DNA of 37,876 bases from UBA6821 sp044236545 (lineage in GTDB: Bacteria; Verrucomicrobiota; Verrucomicrobiia; Chthoniobacterales; UBA6821), in NCBI GenBank assembly GCA_044236545.1, contig JBIIGI010000020.1, forward strand, positions 1 through 37,876, in the 5' to 3' direction. The translations under genes and the position numbers were made by a program. How positions within the stretch are numbered: position 1 is the first letter of the stretch; every line of letters starts with the position of its first letter. This document shows positions 6,721 through 15,155 of this stretch, in pieces. The notes under the pieces are model-generated. The model ran no database searches. It saw nothing but the letters and a program-made list of their open reading frames with translations, and was not told the origin of the DNA.

Positions 6721-7787
6721 GGTTTTTTGGTTGGGGTTGGGGTGGGTTGGGGATTGTTTTTTTGCAGTGTGATTTTGTTGGTGTCGTTGAATTCAGGAAC
6801 ATTCGGATCGAGACGAAGATTAGAAGTGTCCTCGTTCACCATCTCCACGGTAGCTTTTCCCAAAGGAAACCCTGCATCTGTCCCGTAGGTACTGTCGACC
6901 CTCTCGATCAATTTGTAGCTGTCACCAACCTTGACCCCGGCCGCCTCGCCGCGATCCATGATGATGAGGGCACCCCTGCGGGCAACGATCTTGGGCGGCG
7001 AATAATTGTCGAGAATTCTTTCTGCAAGTCGTTTTGAAAGCTTCTGAGTTATGTTCTGGATCTGTTGGGCATTGAAGTTGGCAGCTTCTCCCCCAACTCC
7101 TTTACGACCCTTTCCTCCGTCGGAAACCGTTTCGGTAATGGCCTTCTTGGTGCCACCGTTCACCTTGGTAATTTCAAGGGTTGCGGAAATCGAGTTCGTC
7201 CAAATGGCGGCTTCCTCATTGCCCAACACCTTCCGGTCAGTGACAAAATCCGTGATCTTGGCCGTGGCTATGTAATCCGCTTGCTGAACGCTCATGTCGG
7301 GCCCTCCATCGGTCGGTTTTCCAAGCTCTTCGCTGACCTGCCATTCTTTTTTCAGCGCTTCCAGCGACTTGTCGCGAACCGCCAGTTGCATCAGTTTTGT
7401 GGCACTCATTTCTTGGGCCAAAGTTGCGGCGAAGGCACCCTTGATGCGGTCCTCCACACTGGCCCTCAACTTGTCGATCTCCGTTGAGTCCGTCTTGGTG
7501 TCCACCTTGACCCTTACCTCACGGCTGATCTGGTTATCATTGACCTGGATGAAATCCCGCGCTGAAACCTCGCCGGTGACCGTCGGCCTCCTCACTTTGG
7601 TGTTGAAGCGTTTGGCAATTTCATCCGTGATCAATCCATCGTTGATCTCCAGCTTTTCCAGTTGAACAACTTGGATCTTGGGCGCTTGGGAGTTCTGGGC
7701 ACTCGCATGTCCGGCGACGAAAAGCGCTGCAAGCGCCAATATCCGGGCAATGCATCGGGCGGGGAATTTCTCATTCATGGAATTCAT
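6717..7787 (-). CDS. Exported CsgG/FlgT-like protein of the lpoB operon
   Basis: The 356 residues begin with a signal peptide (ARILALAALFVAGHASAQ). The middle resembles the nucleotide-binding-like fold of CsgG, LpoB and FlgT: VEDRIKGAFAATLAQEM, then DYIATAKITDFVTDRK and SISATLEITKVNGGTKKAI. Near residue 270 there is a small beta-barrel-like segment (ALIIMDRGEAAGVKVGDSYKLIE) reminiscent of the FlgT C-terminal domain. The tail is Pro/Thr/Lys-rich (PQPTPTPTKKP). It overlaps the COG3014-like gene by ATGA and follows the PEGA gene by 5 bp, so all are in one operon. No lipobox is seen. A role in sensing or assembling envelope machinery is inference; the family placement is by fold pattern only. Confidence 0.55.
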   Translation of the reverse strand: MNSMNEKFPARCIARILALAALFVAGHASAQNSQAPKIQVVQLEKLEINDGLITDEIAKRFNTKVRRPTVTGEVSARDFIQVNDNQISREVRVKVDTKTDSTEIDKLRASVEDRIKGAFAATLAQEMSATKLMQLAVRDKSLEALKKEWQVSEELGKPTDGGPDMSVQQADYIATAKITDFVTDRKVLGNEEAAIWTNSISATLEITKVNGGTKKAITETVSDGGKGRKGVGGEAANFNAQQIQNITQKLSKRLAERILDNYSPPKIVARRGALIIMDRGEAAGVKVGDSYKLIERVDSTYGTDAGFPLGKATVEMVNEDTSNLRLDPNVPEFNDTNKITLQKNNPQPTPTPTKKP

Positions 7788-7792
7788 GGATT

Positions 7793-9007
7793 TTACTTCT
7801 TGTTGGCAGCGTCTTCACGGTCGACCGAGAGGTGTCCCCAATCACTGACCGAACGTTGATCAATCCTGAAACCACTCTGGCGGAGCATCTTGGCATATCC
7901 TTCCAAGACCTTGATCTCCGCTTCGTTGACCTTCTGGGTCATGTCGAGCTTCCTGATGTATGCAAGCTTTTGATTGAACTTCGCCAATGTCTCGTCCGAG
8001 GGAACAAGAATCACATCATATCGGTTCTGCCCGGTGAGGTTAATGGTTGCCGTATAGGGCTTGAGTCCCTCGCGCGTCACCTTGAGTTCATGCATTCCCC
8101 TGCCCGCTTGGATGGCACATGGGGTCTGGCCTACAAGGATGCCGTCGAGTTCGACCGTGGCTCCGGAGGCGAACACCGGCACAGACTGGTTGTTGAAACT
8201 CGGGGTTCCGTTGGTCATGACAAAAGAGGGCATGCTCAACCCGTCCACCTTCGCATGAACCTCGCAGATTGCTCCGATCCCGTCTCCGGCCGCGGGGGGC
8301 TGCCATGCAGAGACTTGTGATGCCAGCCCTGCAGCGAGGTCCTGAAGCAGCTTTTCATTGACCTGCTGCTCATTGAAACTCCTTGCACCGGCAGAATAGT
8401 CCCCGGAGTTACTACGCGCCCCTTCAGCATTCGATACCATGGAGACCGTTCCGCGGGCGGTACCGAGGAACATGCCCGCGGCTGTCTGGGCAGGGCGGAC
8501 ATTGAGATTCTCAATGCTCAGGGTGACCACTGCGGGAATCCCCTGAGAGGCGGCAAACTGAAGTGCCTGCTGATTGGAGGAAAAGGACTGCATGCCTCCT
8601 TCCCCTGCCTTGGTTTGAAGCGCCTCTTTGGCGCTGCCCGTCAGATCCTCGATCGTGACAAACCTGATGCCGGGATTGGAGGCCTTGGCAAGGAACTGCT
8701 GCACGAGTTTTGTTGCCCAAGTGGGGGGAATAGAGGGATCCGATATCCTTGCAATAACAAGGGCTTGTCCTGACTTTTGGGGGGCAATAAGGGCCCCTTG
8801 GCTCGTCGGTTCCTTTGTTTGAGCCCCGGTTGCCGGAACCGTGGTTTTGTCATAGAAAAGGTCGTGGAACATGGCCTCAACCCTTCCCAACAAGGATGAT
8901 TGTGCCTTGGCCTCAACCCCGCAGAACAGCATCAGCCCGAGCAAGAGATACACGAAATGTTGCTTCCGACTGCGGAAGCAGGAAATGCTCTGGGGAGGCA
9001 ATTGCAT
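7793..9007 (-). CDS. PEGA-domain exported protein, first gene of the lpoB operon
   Basis: The 404 residues start with a signal or anchor (HFVYLLLGLMLFCGVEAKAQ). Residues about 60-260 hold an alpha/beta domain with CsgG-like features (SGQALVIARISDPSIPPTWA, RFVTIEDLTGSAKEAL, PAVVTLSIENLNV). A PEGA domain lies at about 280-325 (ATVELDGILVGQTPC, GMHELKVTREGLKPY), and a helical C-terminus follows. PEGA domains are small beta folds common in surface or envelope proteins. Start 9007 gives the export signal; a more upstream Met would add 22 residues without signal character. The next gene begins 5 bp downstream. A divergent gene starts at 9135, so the operon promoter should lie in 9008-9134. Function unknown. 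Confidence 0.65.
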   Translation of the reverse strand: MQLPPQSISCFRSRKQHFVYLLLGLMLFCGVEAKAQSSLLGRVEAMFHDLFYDKTTVPATGAQTKEPTSQGALIAPQKSGQALVIARISDPSIPPTWATKLVQQFLAKASNPGIRFVTIEDLTGSAKEALQTKAGEGGMQSFSSNQQALQFAASQGIPAVVTLSIENLNVRPAQTAAGMFLGTARGTVSMVSNAEGARSNSGDYSAGARSFNEQQVNEKLLQDLAAGLASQVSAWQPPAAGDGIGAICEVHAKVDGLSMPSFVMTNGTPSFNNQSVPVFASGATVELDGILVGQTPCAIQAGRGMHELKVTREGLKPYTATINLTGQNRYDVILVPSDETLAKFNQKLAYIRKLDMTQKVNEAEIKVLEGYAKMLRQSGFRIDQRSVSDWGHLSVDREDAANKK

Positions 9008-9134
9008 GAGCTGCGGTGTAGCACATAATGGGATTGCGTCAACCCGGATCAACAAAATCTTTGAAAATTCCATTCATTGTCGATCAAGGTGTCACTCGTA
9101 TATCCCTATTCGGCAGCAAGAATCATCCGCTTAC

Positions 9135-9698
9135 ATGTTTGCCACCATACGCATCAGGAAATTTTCCCCCGCCCTTTTTTGGATGCTTGCCGCAACGTTA
9201 TTTCTGCATGCATCCGCATCCTCGGCCAACCTGCCTGCATTCCGGGGTGAATCTTTCCGAGGAATGCCTTTTGGGGCATCTTTGGCAGACTTCAATGCAA
9301 AGAAGTGGGAGCTTACACCCTCGAATGATGCGGGCGGGGACAAGAACCGGTTTCAGTCCTTCATCCGCATGGACGAGCAGAAATCCATGGGTGATCTCCT
9401 CCTGCTCGAGGTAACCTATTATTTTCTGGACGGTAAATTCTATGGTGTCCTCCTGCAAACCCCCGACGGTTGTCAGACCGAGATTTTGAATCAGGCGCTT
9501 TTATCGAGCAGGGGGGAGCCCTATCACACCGTATTCCCTGCCGATGGGTTGGTATGGATCGGCTCCCTGTCAACTGCGATCCTGCAGAGGAATCGGGAAA
9601 CGGGCGAAGCCTCACTGATGATTTTTGGAAATGCCCTCCAGAAGGGCTTTGAAGCCTATGTGAAGGATGCCGGGGGTAAAATCAGTAAGGATCTTTAA
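9135..9698 (+). CDS. Secreted protein of unknown function
   Basis: The 187 residues have a signal peptide (KFSPALFWMLAATLFLHASASSA). The mature part contains FRGMPFGASLADFNAKKW, a pattern often seen in small periplasmic proteins that begin with a 'GxxFG/MPFG' motif, then alternating strands (LLLEVTYYFLDGKFYGVLL) and a Gly-rich turn. This resembles the general form of uncharacterised proteins that monitor small ligands, but I cannot name the family. It is divergent from the lpoB operon and its last bases are 16 bp from the converging gene at 9715. Upstream, TTGTCG (9077) and TATATC (9099) are 16 bp apart and could be a promoter, weakly. Confidence 0.65.
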   Translation: MFATIRIRKFSPALFWMLAATLFLHASASSANLPAFRGESFRGMPFGASLADFNAKKWELTPSNDAGGDKNRFQSFIRMDEQKSMGDLLLLEVTYYFLDGKFYGVLLQTPDGCQTEILNQALLSSRGEPYHTVFPADGLVWIGSLSTAILQRNRETGEASLMIFGNALQKGFEAYVKDAGGKISKDL

Positions 9699-9714
9699 CG
9701 CAAAAGGTAAAAGG

Positions 9715-10470
9715 TCACTCGTAGAGAAATTCACCCCCGCATTCCGCGCACCTATTGGCTCCATGCTTCAGCGATGAGATCAGGATCTCTTTCTCGCAAT
9801 GAGGACAGCAGGCAACGGCGCCCTTGTGTTGTTGAAGAGAGACTTCAGGGGGTTGTTTCCGCGATGCCTCCAGGAGGGAATGGAGTTTCTGCAAATCATG
9901 CCGGATCTGCTCAAGGTCGCTTTTCAGCGTTAACCCCTCTTCTCTCGTAGCATTGCGCCTTCTGACCAAAGCAATGATAAGTGCCGCTACCAGAATGGCG
10001 GATGCCAAGCCAATCAGCGCAAGACTTCCGTTTCGATGATCTCTCCAGAATTTGACTGCAGCTTGTCCCCAATCCGGCCATAGGTCGGGTCCTTCCATCG
10101 GATTGCCAATTCCCGGGGTGGGCGAGGGCGATGGGGCCGCAGAGGAACCTGCATCGGGGGCGGGCGGGGGTTGCCATATTGGTGTTTGTTGGACGGGAAC
10201 ATCTCCCCGAAACGGGCCCTTGCGGACCTTCAAGGTGTCACCAACGCGTTCTTCGATCACGAAGTCGGTCCCTGCCGGCAACTCGATTCTGATTTCCCCC
10301 ATCGGGGTGACTCCACCCACCATCACTCCCGCCGAAGCCTTGGTTTCCTTATCCTGAGAGTGCAAGGATGAAGGGGGCATAGCCCCTGTGAAAATGAGTC
10401 CTCCTGTCATGACCGCCGCATTCCGCAAGCGAATCCATGCGTTTTTTCCAAGGTAGTGGCATCGATTCAT
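9715..10470 (-). CDS. Membrane protein with SH3-like segment and C-terminal zinc ribbon
   Basis: The 251 residues begin with a hydrophobic signal (AAVMTGGLIFTGAMPPSS). A small strand-rich region follows (RIELPAGTDFVIEERVGD, TLKVRKGPFRG) that resembles a bacterial SH3-like fold. Next are a Pro/Ser-rich linker, one transmembrane helix (SLALIGLASAILVAALIIALV), a short coiled coil and a C-terminal zinc ribbon with two CxxC pairs (CCPHCEKE and CAECGGEF). The ribbon should be cytoplasmic and the SH3-like part periplasmic. Start 10470 is preferred since it precedes the signal directly. It is divergent from the SGNH gene at 10534, leaving a 63-bp shared promoter region. No specific function is recognised. 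Confidence 0.65.
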   Translation of the reverse strand: MNRCHYLGKNAWIRLRNAAVMTGGLIFTGAMPPSSLHSQDKETKASAGVMVGGVTPMGEIRIELPAGTDFVIEERVGDTLKVRKGPFRGDVPVQQTPIWQPPPAPDAGSSAAPSPSPTPGIGNPMEGPDLWPDWGQAAVKFWRDHRNGSLALIGLASAILVAALIIALVRRRNATREEGLTLKSDLEQIRHDLQKLHSLLEASRKQPPEVSLQQHKGAVACCPHCEKEILISSLKHGANRCAECGGEFLYE

Positions 10471-10533
10471 GTCGGTAGTTTCAAAGAAGAAGACTGGAAA
10501 AGGCGCGGGATCTTTGCAACACCAAGTTCCTGC

Positions 10534-11730
10534 ATGCGTGACTTGGATTACAATCTTCCCCTGACAAGAAGGCGCTTTGCAGCGGGAGTCTTCCTGGCCG
10601 GGCTTGGATTGGGATTGGGAAGGCTTCTTGGAGAGGTCAAGGCACCCCATCCTGTTGTGCTGATCATCGGCGACTCAATGGCACTTTGCGGCTTCGGAAA
10701 GACCCTTGACGGAAGATTCCGCAAGTCGGGTCACCCAAAGGTATTCACTTACATGGCCTGCGGAACTCATCCGCTCTCCTGGATGAAACTTCATCCCTAC
10801 ACCAATGTCAGAACGCCCTGCGGTTTTTGGACGATTGAGTCCGGAGTGGATGGTTGTTTGAAGGAATTTGTCGACACCTACGGCATGAGCCGGGGTCACA
10901 AACCCTCACCCCACCCCGTTCCGAAACTGGAGGAATTATTGGAAAAGATTCGTCCCGACCTGCTGATTGTGCAACTGGGGAACAATCTTCTCGACCTACC
11001 CCTCGGGAGCAAAAGCAATCCGGGCGGTGTCCTGGATCCCTACATCAGGCCATTTCTGGATGTTGCCACTTCCAAAGTCGGCCGTGTCGTATGGGTGACC
11101 CCACCCGTTTCCGGCAGGGTCCCTCAGGAGAGACAGGACCAACTTGTCGATCGCATCAGATCCTATCCGGCCAAGAATCTCACGGTGATCGACAGTAGAA
11201 ACCTCCTTGCTTACCCCTACTCGCATTTGCAGTCGGACAAGCAGCACTTCATGGGAAAAGACATGGATCTTTGGGCTGACAAGGTCTTTGAATCCATCCC
11301 GTCCGGACCCTCAACCCCGGTCACTCCTCCAGCGGCTTCGTCCCCGGTTGCTGTTTCCCACCAACCCCGGTCAAAAAAGAAAGATCCCATCAAGATCAGG
11401 GCCATTCTGGAGGGAATCACGCCTCCCTTCTCCAAAGAAGAGACCGCCCCTTATTACAAGAGCCTAGTTGAGGAGGTCTACAGCGTCGTCTCTTCCTCGG
11501 AGAAGTCGCTCAAGAACCAGCGCATTGCGGTCCTGCGGGTTTATCTCTGGAATGATAAGCGCATGTCCCTTCAAGCAGAGCATTCCTTGAGAAAAAGGAG
11601 CCTGCGTCTTGTCCCCCTTGAGGATTCCCTGCTGGCCACATGGAAATGCCGCCGTGATTCCAGATTTGCGGAGCTTGCCCAATATGTCACCGCCGAGGAT
11701 GATTCTCTTGTTGCCAACTCCGGGGAATAA
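10534..11730 (+). CDS. SGNH/GDSL hydrolase with Tat-like signal and C-terminal module
   Basis: This is a predicted periplasmic acyl-esterase or acetyltransferase of the SGNH fold. The 398 residues start with a twin-arginine-like signal (LTRRRFAAGVFLAGLGLGLG). Block I is IIGDSMALCG (Ser48), block III QLGNNLLDL (Asn151) and block V SDKQHF (Asp235/His238). The conserved cysteine pattern CGTHPLSW and PCGFW recurs in the next gene, so they look like tandem paralogues. After a Pro/Ser linker (about 255-285) comes a C-terminal module (285-398, with IRAILEGITPP and LRLVPLEDSLLATW) resembling the end of the AlgX-like protein at 15156. Start 10534 is chosen for the signal; a start at 10456 would overlap the divergent gene. 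Confidence 0.8.
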   Translation: MRDLDYNLPLTRRRFAAGVFLAGLGLGLGRLLGEVKAPHPVVLIIGDSMALCGFGKTLDGRFRKSGHPKVFTYMACGTHPLSWMKLHPYTNVRTPCGFWTIESGVDGCLKEFVDTYGMSRGHKPSPHPVPKLEELLEKIRPDLLIVQLGNNLLDLPLGSKSNPGGVLDPYIRPFLDVATSKVGRVVWVTPPVSGRVPQERQDQLVDRIRSYPAKNLTVIDSRNLLAYPYSHLQSDKQHFMGKDMDLWADKVFESIPSGPSTPVTPPAASSPVAVSHQPRSKKKDPIKIRAILEGITPPFSKEETAPYYKSLVEEVYSVVSSSEKSLKNQRIAVLRVYLWNDKRMSLQAEHSLRKRSLRLVPLEDSLLATWKCRRDSRFAELAQYVTAEDDSLVANSGE

Positions 11731-11740
11731 AACCTGCACC

Positions 11741-12589
11741 ATGAACCCACGTTGCGCCGTCGGCATCATTGCCTTGCTGATGATGCTTATCGCCCCCTGT
11801 ACAGTTCGATCCCAGCCGTCACGTAACGGCGGGGATTACGGGCCAGCTCTCGCACAAACTGAACCCCAGGTGCGCTTTCGAATGTTTGCCGCCCCAAGGC
11901 GTGTCGCGGTGATGCTGATCGGGGATTCTCTCAGTTTCGGACCCTTCGGCGAGCGGCTTGAGGCGCTTCTCAAAGAGTCAACCGGCACCCGGGGTGTCTG
12001 TGTTTTTGCATCCTGCGGATCATCGCCGGAAAGCTGGACGGATGGTGAGCCTGTTTATGCTACCACATGCGGTTACCGCCAGGTCACCCCGAATCCAAGG
12101 GAATACATGTTCGTTGATTTTGATCATGGAAGGAAACCCCCTCCGACAGCGACGCCCAAGTTGGGCAGGATCCTCGCGAATTATCGTCCCGACCTGGTCA
12201 TCATCCAACTCGGCACAAACTGGATGGATGGATTCAACCCACGCCGTACCGAGGACTACCGCCAGCTTGGGATTTACATCAGGGGAATGATTGGAGAGAT
12301 CCGATCGAGATCACCCGGCAGCCGCATTGTTTGGATACTGCCTCCATCGGCTTCCAGGTATTCCCAGACTGTGCAGAACCAGATTGCCGCTTACATGCGG
12401 AACTGCGCGGCGGCTTTCGACTTCCAGACCATCGATTCACGCAGGCTCACAGGCAGCTATATCCTGGGTGTCACCGGCAGCGACGGGGTGCACTATTCCG
12501 CAGGGTCGGCAACATCCTGGGCTGACAAGGTTTTCTTGAAACTCAAGGCGATGGCGCCGGATTTGATTGCGGGGCCGTCGCACGGATAA
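11741..12589 (+). CDS. SGNH/GDSL hydrolase, paralogue of the preceding gene
   Basis: The 282 residues have a signal peptide (AVGIIALLMMLIAPCTVRSQ). Block I is LIGDSLSFGPFG (Ser63), block III QLGTNWMDGF (Asn160) and block V GSDGVHY (Asp248/His251), so the triad is complete. The motif SCGSSPESW followed by TCGYRQV corresponds to CGTHPLSW and PCGFW in the previous protein, confirming common origin. It lacks the C-terminal module of that protein. It begins 10 bp after the preceding stop, so the two are co-transcribed. Its 3' end overlaps the converging AlgX-like gene by 47 bp. Likely substrate is an O-acetylated glycan in the periplasm, inferred from the MBOAT/AlgX neighbours. Confidence 0.8.
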   Translation: MNPRCAVGIIALLMMLIAPCTVRSQPSRNGGDYGPALAQTEPQVRFRMFAAPRRVAVMLIGDSLSFGPFGERLEALLKESTGTRGVCVFASCGSSPESWTDGEPVYATTCGYRQVTPNPREYMFVDFDHGRKPPPTATPKLGRILANYRPDLVIIQLGTNWMDGFNPRRTEDYRQLGIYIRGMIGEIRSRSPGSRIVWILPPSASRYSQTVQNQIAAYMRNCAAAFDFQTIDSRRLTGSYILGVTGSDGVHYSAGSATSWADKVFLKLKAMAPDLIAGPSHG

Positions 12590-13577
12590 CGGGCACCTTG
12601 TCCCAACGCCCGCCTTCGGTCAGGTCGCGGGCGGTAAAGCACCAGACCACGGCTTTCTTGCCGGCAAGATTGTCATGCCTTCTGGCCAGACTCCACCGGG
12701 CAGCCGTGGCACCGGAACCCATCACGGCCACAAGGTCGATCGGAAACCCAAGGTCTTTTGCCAACTGGTCTGGCAAACCCGCCCCCTCGGCATGCATGTC
12801 GCCTCCTGAATGAAAAACCAGATTGTGGCTGTCGCCCATAAGGAGGATCGGGCTGGTCCTCGCTGCGGCCACTGGATGCCCCTCTGTGGAAACGGCTTGC
12901 AGCATCACGGTTTCCACTGGCCCGTCCGGGGGAACAAGGTCTCCGCGGAATGTCAGGTTTTGAGGGCTGGCCGTGATCGGGGATGCGGTGGCGATCTCAT
13001 TTCCCAACAGCGCACGCAGGTTTTTCACAATCTCCGAGGAGGCAATCCGTATTCCCTCCGGCGACCAATGTGAGTCCGTTTTGCAGTAGAGCGGGGCTCC
13101 CTTGTCCCGGTTTTGCTGATAAACGCCGGCAAGATCCAACACCGTCACTCCGTTTGTTCTCAGCTGGCTGCAGAAATCACTGTCAGCCGTGAATGGTGGC
13201 GCGGCAGGCACCTGAAGGCCTGCGGCTAGTTTGTCGGGATAAATCGCCGCCTTGGCGGGCACGGGAACCACGAGCAACCGGATGCCGGCTTTCTGAAGTT
13301 GATTGTTGAAGTCGACAATCGCTTCGAGAGCCTGAGGGTTCTCATTGGCCGCTCCCTCACCGTGACGAAGGTGCTGCAACTCAGGCCCGAAGAAGAACCA
13401 GCCGTCAGCGCCCTTAATGCCCGCCCGCATCGGAGAATCGGCGGGGGGCGTCAGCCCTGTCAATGCGGCGCGAAAAGACTGATCTTCAGCTTTCTGCGCG
13501 TTCAATGGCTGAGCCAGCAAGGCAAGCCCGGCAGAAAGACATGCCTGAAGGAGCCGACGGGGGGTTGCTGCGGTCAT
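12543..13577 (-). CDS. AlgX/AlgJ-like SGNH acetyltransferase-type protein
   Basis: The 344 residues begin with a signal (LLQACLSAGLALLAQPLNAQ). The fold signature of the AlgJ/AlgX (PF16822-like) group is present: the early block GADGWFFFG (about 57-64), RLLVVPVPAKA, the acid/base pair in KTDSHWSPEG (Asp168/His170) and the nucleophile in LLMGDSHNLV (Ser250). These proteins take acetyl groups delivered by an MBOAT protein and place them on a polysaccharide in the periplasm. It is transcribed against its neighbours, converging on and overlapping the SGNH gene by 47 bp. With its start at 13577 and the MBOAT start at 13679, the 101-bp gap is a shared divergent promoter region. Confidence 0.8.
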   Translation of the reverse strand: MTAATPRRLLQACLSAGLALLAQPLNAQKAEDQSFRAALTGLTPPADSPMRAGIKGADGWFFFGPELQHLRHGEGAANENPQALEAIVDFNNQLQKAGIRLLVVPVPAKAAIYPDKLAAGLQVPAAPPFTADSDFCSQLRTNGVTVLDLAGVYQQNRDKGAPLYCKTDSHWSPEGIRIASSEIVKNLRALLGNEIATASPITASPQNLTFRGDLVPPDGPVETVMLQAVSTEGHPVAAARTSPILLMGDSHNLVFHSGGDMHAEGAGLPDQLAKDLGFPIDLVAVMGSGATAARWSLARRHDNLAGKKAVVWCFTARDLTEGGRWDKVPVIRATAPQSNPAPSP

Positions 13578-13678
13578 TTTTGGGAAGGGATGAGCGTATC
13601 ATGTCCGATCTGGGTTGTCTTGCCCCTAAAACATGTTATGAGCAACCCCGTTCTCCGGAGGAAAACGACACCCACATC

Positions 13679-15154
13679 ATGGTCTTCAGTTCGCATTTGT
13701 TCCTCTTCTATTTCCTGCCGGTGGCGCTGGGATTGTACTACGCCCTTCAAGGTGCGGGGCAAAGGATGCGTAACATGGTGTTGATCCTCACGGGATACGC
13801 GTTCTACGGATGGGCGGAGCCTGTCTTCATGCTCCTGATGTTCACGACCACACTCACCGACTGGTTTGCAAGCCTTGTGATAGCCCGCGGGGATCTCCGG
13901 GTCTGGAAATTCAGGGGACAGGCAATCCGTTGCCTGGAGCAGGGGGCCGCCCGATCACCGATCCAAAAGTCAGCGCTGGCGCTCTCGGTCGGCATGAATG
14001 TCGTGACGCTCGGCTTCTTCAAGTACTTCAATTTCGGCGTCACCAACTACAACGCCCTGATACGATCCCTGGGGATAGAAAGTTGGCAGTGGAACACGTT
14101 TTTCGAAGTGATCCTCCCCTTGGGAATAAGCTTCTACACATTCCAGGCCATCAGCTACACGATCGATGTGTTCAGGGGTGAAGCGCGGGCCATGGGAAAC
14201 TTTCTGGATTTTTCCTGCTTTGTCTCGATGTTTCCGCACCTTGTGGCCGGTCCGATCCTGAAGTTCTCGTTTCTGGCCAAGCAGATCGAGCACCGGACAC
14301 TGACTTCCGAAAAGTTTGCCCGGGGCGTTGCTTTCTTCTGCCTTGGATTTTCCAAGAAAATCCTCCTCGCCAACCCTTGCGGAAAAATCTCCGACCTCAG
14401 CTTTCAAGCGGGTGCGTTGCCTCCGGCGGAGGCGTGGTACGGCGCCGTCGCCTATGCCTTCCAGATCTATTTCGATTTCAGCGCCTATTCCGACATGGCA
14501 ATCGGGTTGGGTTTGATGCTTGGGTTCGTGTTTGCAAAGAATTTTGACTCTCCCTACAGCGCCAGTTCGATCACCGATTTCTGGCGCCGTTGGCATATCT
14601 CCCTCTCCAGTTGGCTGAGGGACTACCTTTATATTCCGCTGGGGGGAAACCGGCTCGAGGGCGCCAGGACCTATCTCAATCTTCTGATCGTGATGTTGAT
14701 CGGAGGCCTCTGGCACGGTGCCTCATGGAATTTTGTGATTTGGGGCGGTATCCACGGGGGAATGCTCGCTTTGGAGCGTTGGAGGGCGGAACAGGAATTC
14801 GCCATGCGTTTTCCCGCGCCCCTCAGGATCGCCTTCACATTCATGCTTGTGACCCTTGCGTGGGTCTTTTTCCGAGCCAAGGATCTGCCATCCGCACTCA
14901 CGTATTTGGGTTCGATGTTCGGCTTGGTGCACTCCATCCCGGCCTCCGGACTCGTGGCGGGCATCACCCTTTCCCCGTATTATTTGGGAAGTTTCGTTCT
15001 GGCAGCCATGGTCACCTGGCTCTGTCCGCAGACCTGGGACTGGACCAGACACATCGGTCTCATGAGGGCGGTGGTGATCCTGCTGCTGTTTTGGTTCTCA
15101 ATCCTTGTGATGACAGGGCAAACCTACAACCCCTTCATTTACTTTCTGTTCTGA
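13679..15154 (+). CDS. MBOAT-family O-acyltransferase (AlgI-like)
   Basis: MBOAT proteins of this type move acetyl groups across the inner membrane for glycan O-acetylation. The 491 residues form a polytopic membrane protein opening with FSSHLFLFYFLPVALGLYY, the typical start of AlgI/DltB-like members. The family core is clear: FWRRWHISLSSWLRDYLYIP (about 302-321), then GGLWHGASWNF with the catalytic-type His346, and GGIHGG with His359. The gene ends one base before the AlgX-like gene at 15156, indicating translational coupling. Start 13679 is chosen because it aligns with the family N-terminus; the open frame extends upstream over non-homologous sequence. Confidence 0.93.
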   Translation: MVFSSHLFLFYFLPVALGLYYALQGAGQRMRNMVLILTGYAFYGWAEPVFMLLMFTTTLTDWFASLVIARGDLRVWKFRGQAIRCLEQGAARSPIQKSALALSVGMNVVTLGFFKYFNFGVTNYNALIRSLGIESWQWNTFFEVILPLGISFYTFQAISYTIDVFRGEARAMGNFLDFSCFVSMFPHLVAGPILKFSFLAKQIEHRTLTSEKFARGVAFFCLGFSKKILLANPCGKISDLSFQAGALPPAEAWYGAVAYAFQIYFDFSAYSDMAIGLGLMLGFVFAKNFDSPYSASSITDFWRRWHISLSSWLRDYLYIPLGGNRLEGARTYLNLLIVMLIGGLWHGASWNFVIWGGIHGGMLALERWRAEQEFAMRFPAPLRIAFTFMLVTLAWVFFRAKDLPSALTYLGSMFGLVHSIPASGLVAGITLSPYYLGSFVLAAMVTWLCPQTWDWTRHIGLMRAVVILLLFWFSILVMTGQTYNPFIYFLF

Positions 15155-15155
15155 G

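Noticed and set aside
5620..6888. 422-codon plus-strand frame over the COG3014-like gene
   Set aside because: The minus-strand frame has a lipoprotein signal and operon overlaps on both sides; the plus-strand frame has no such support.
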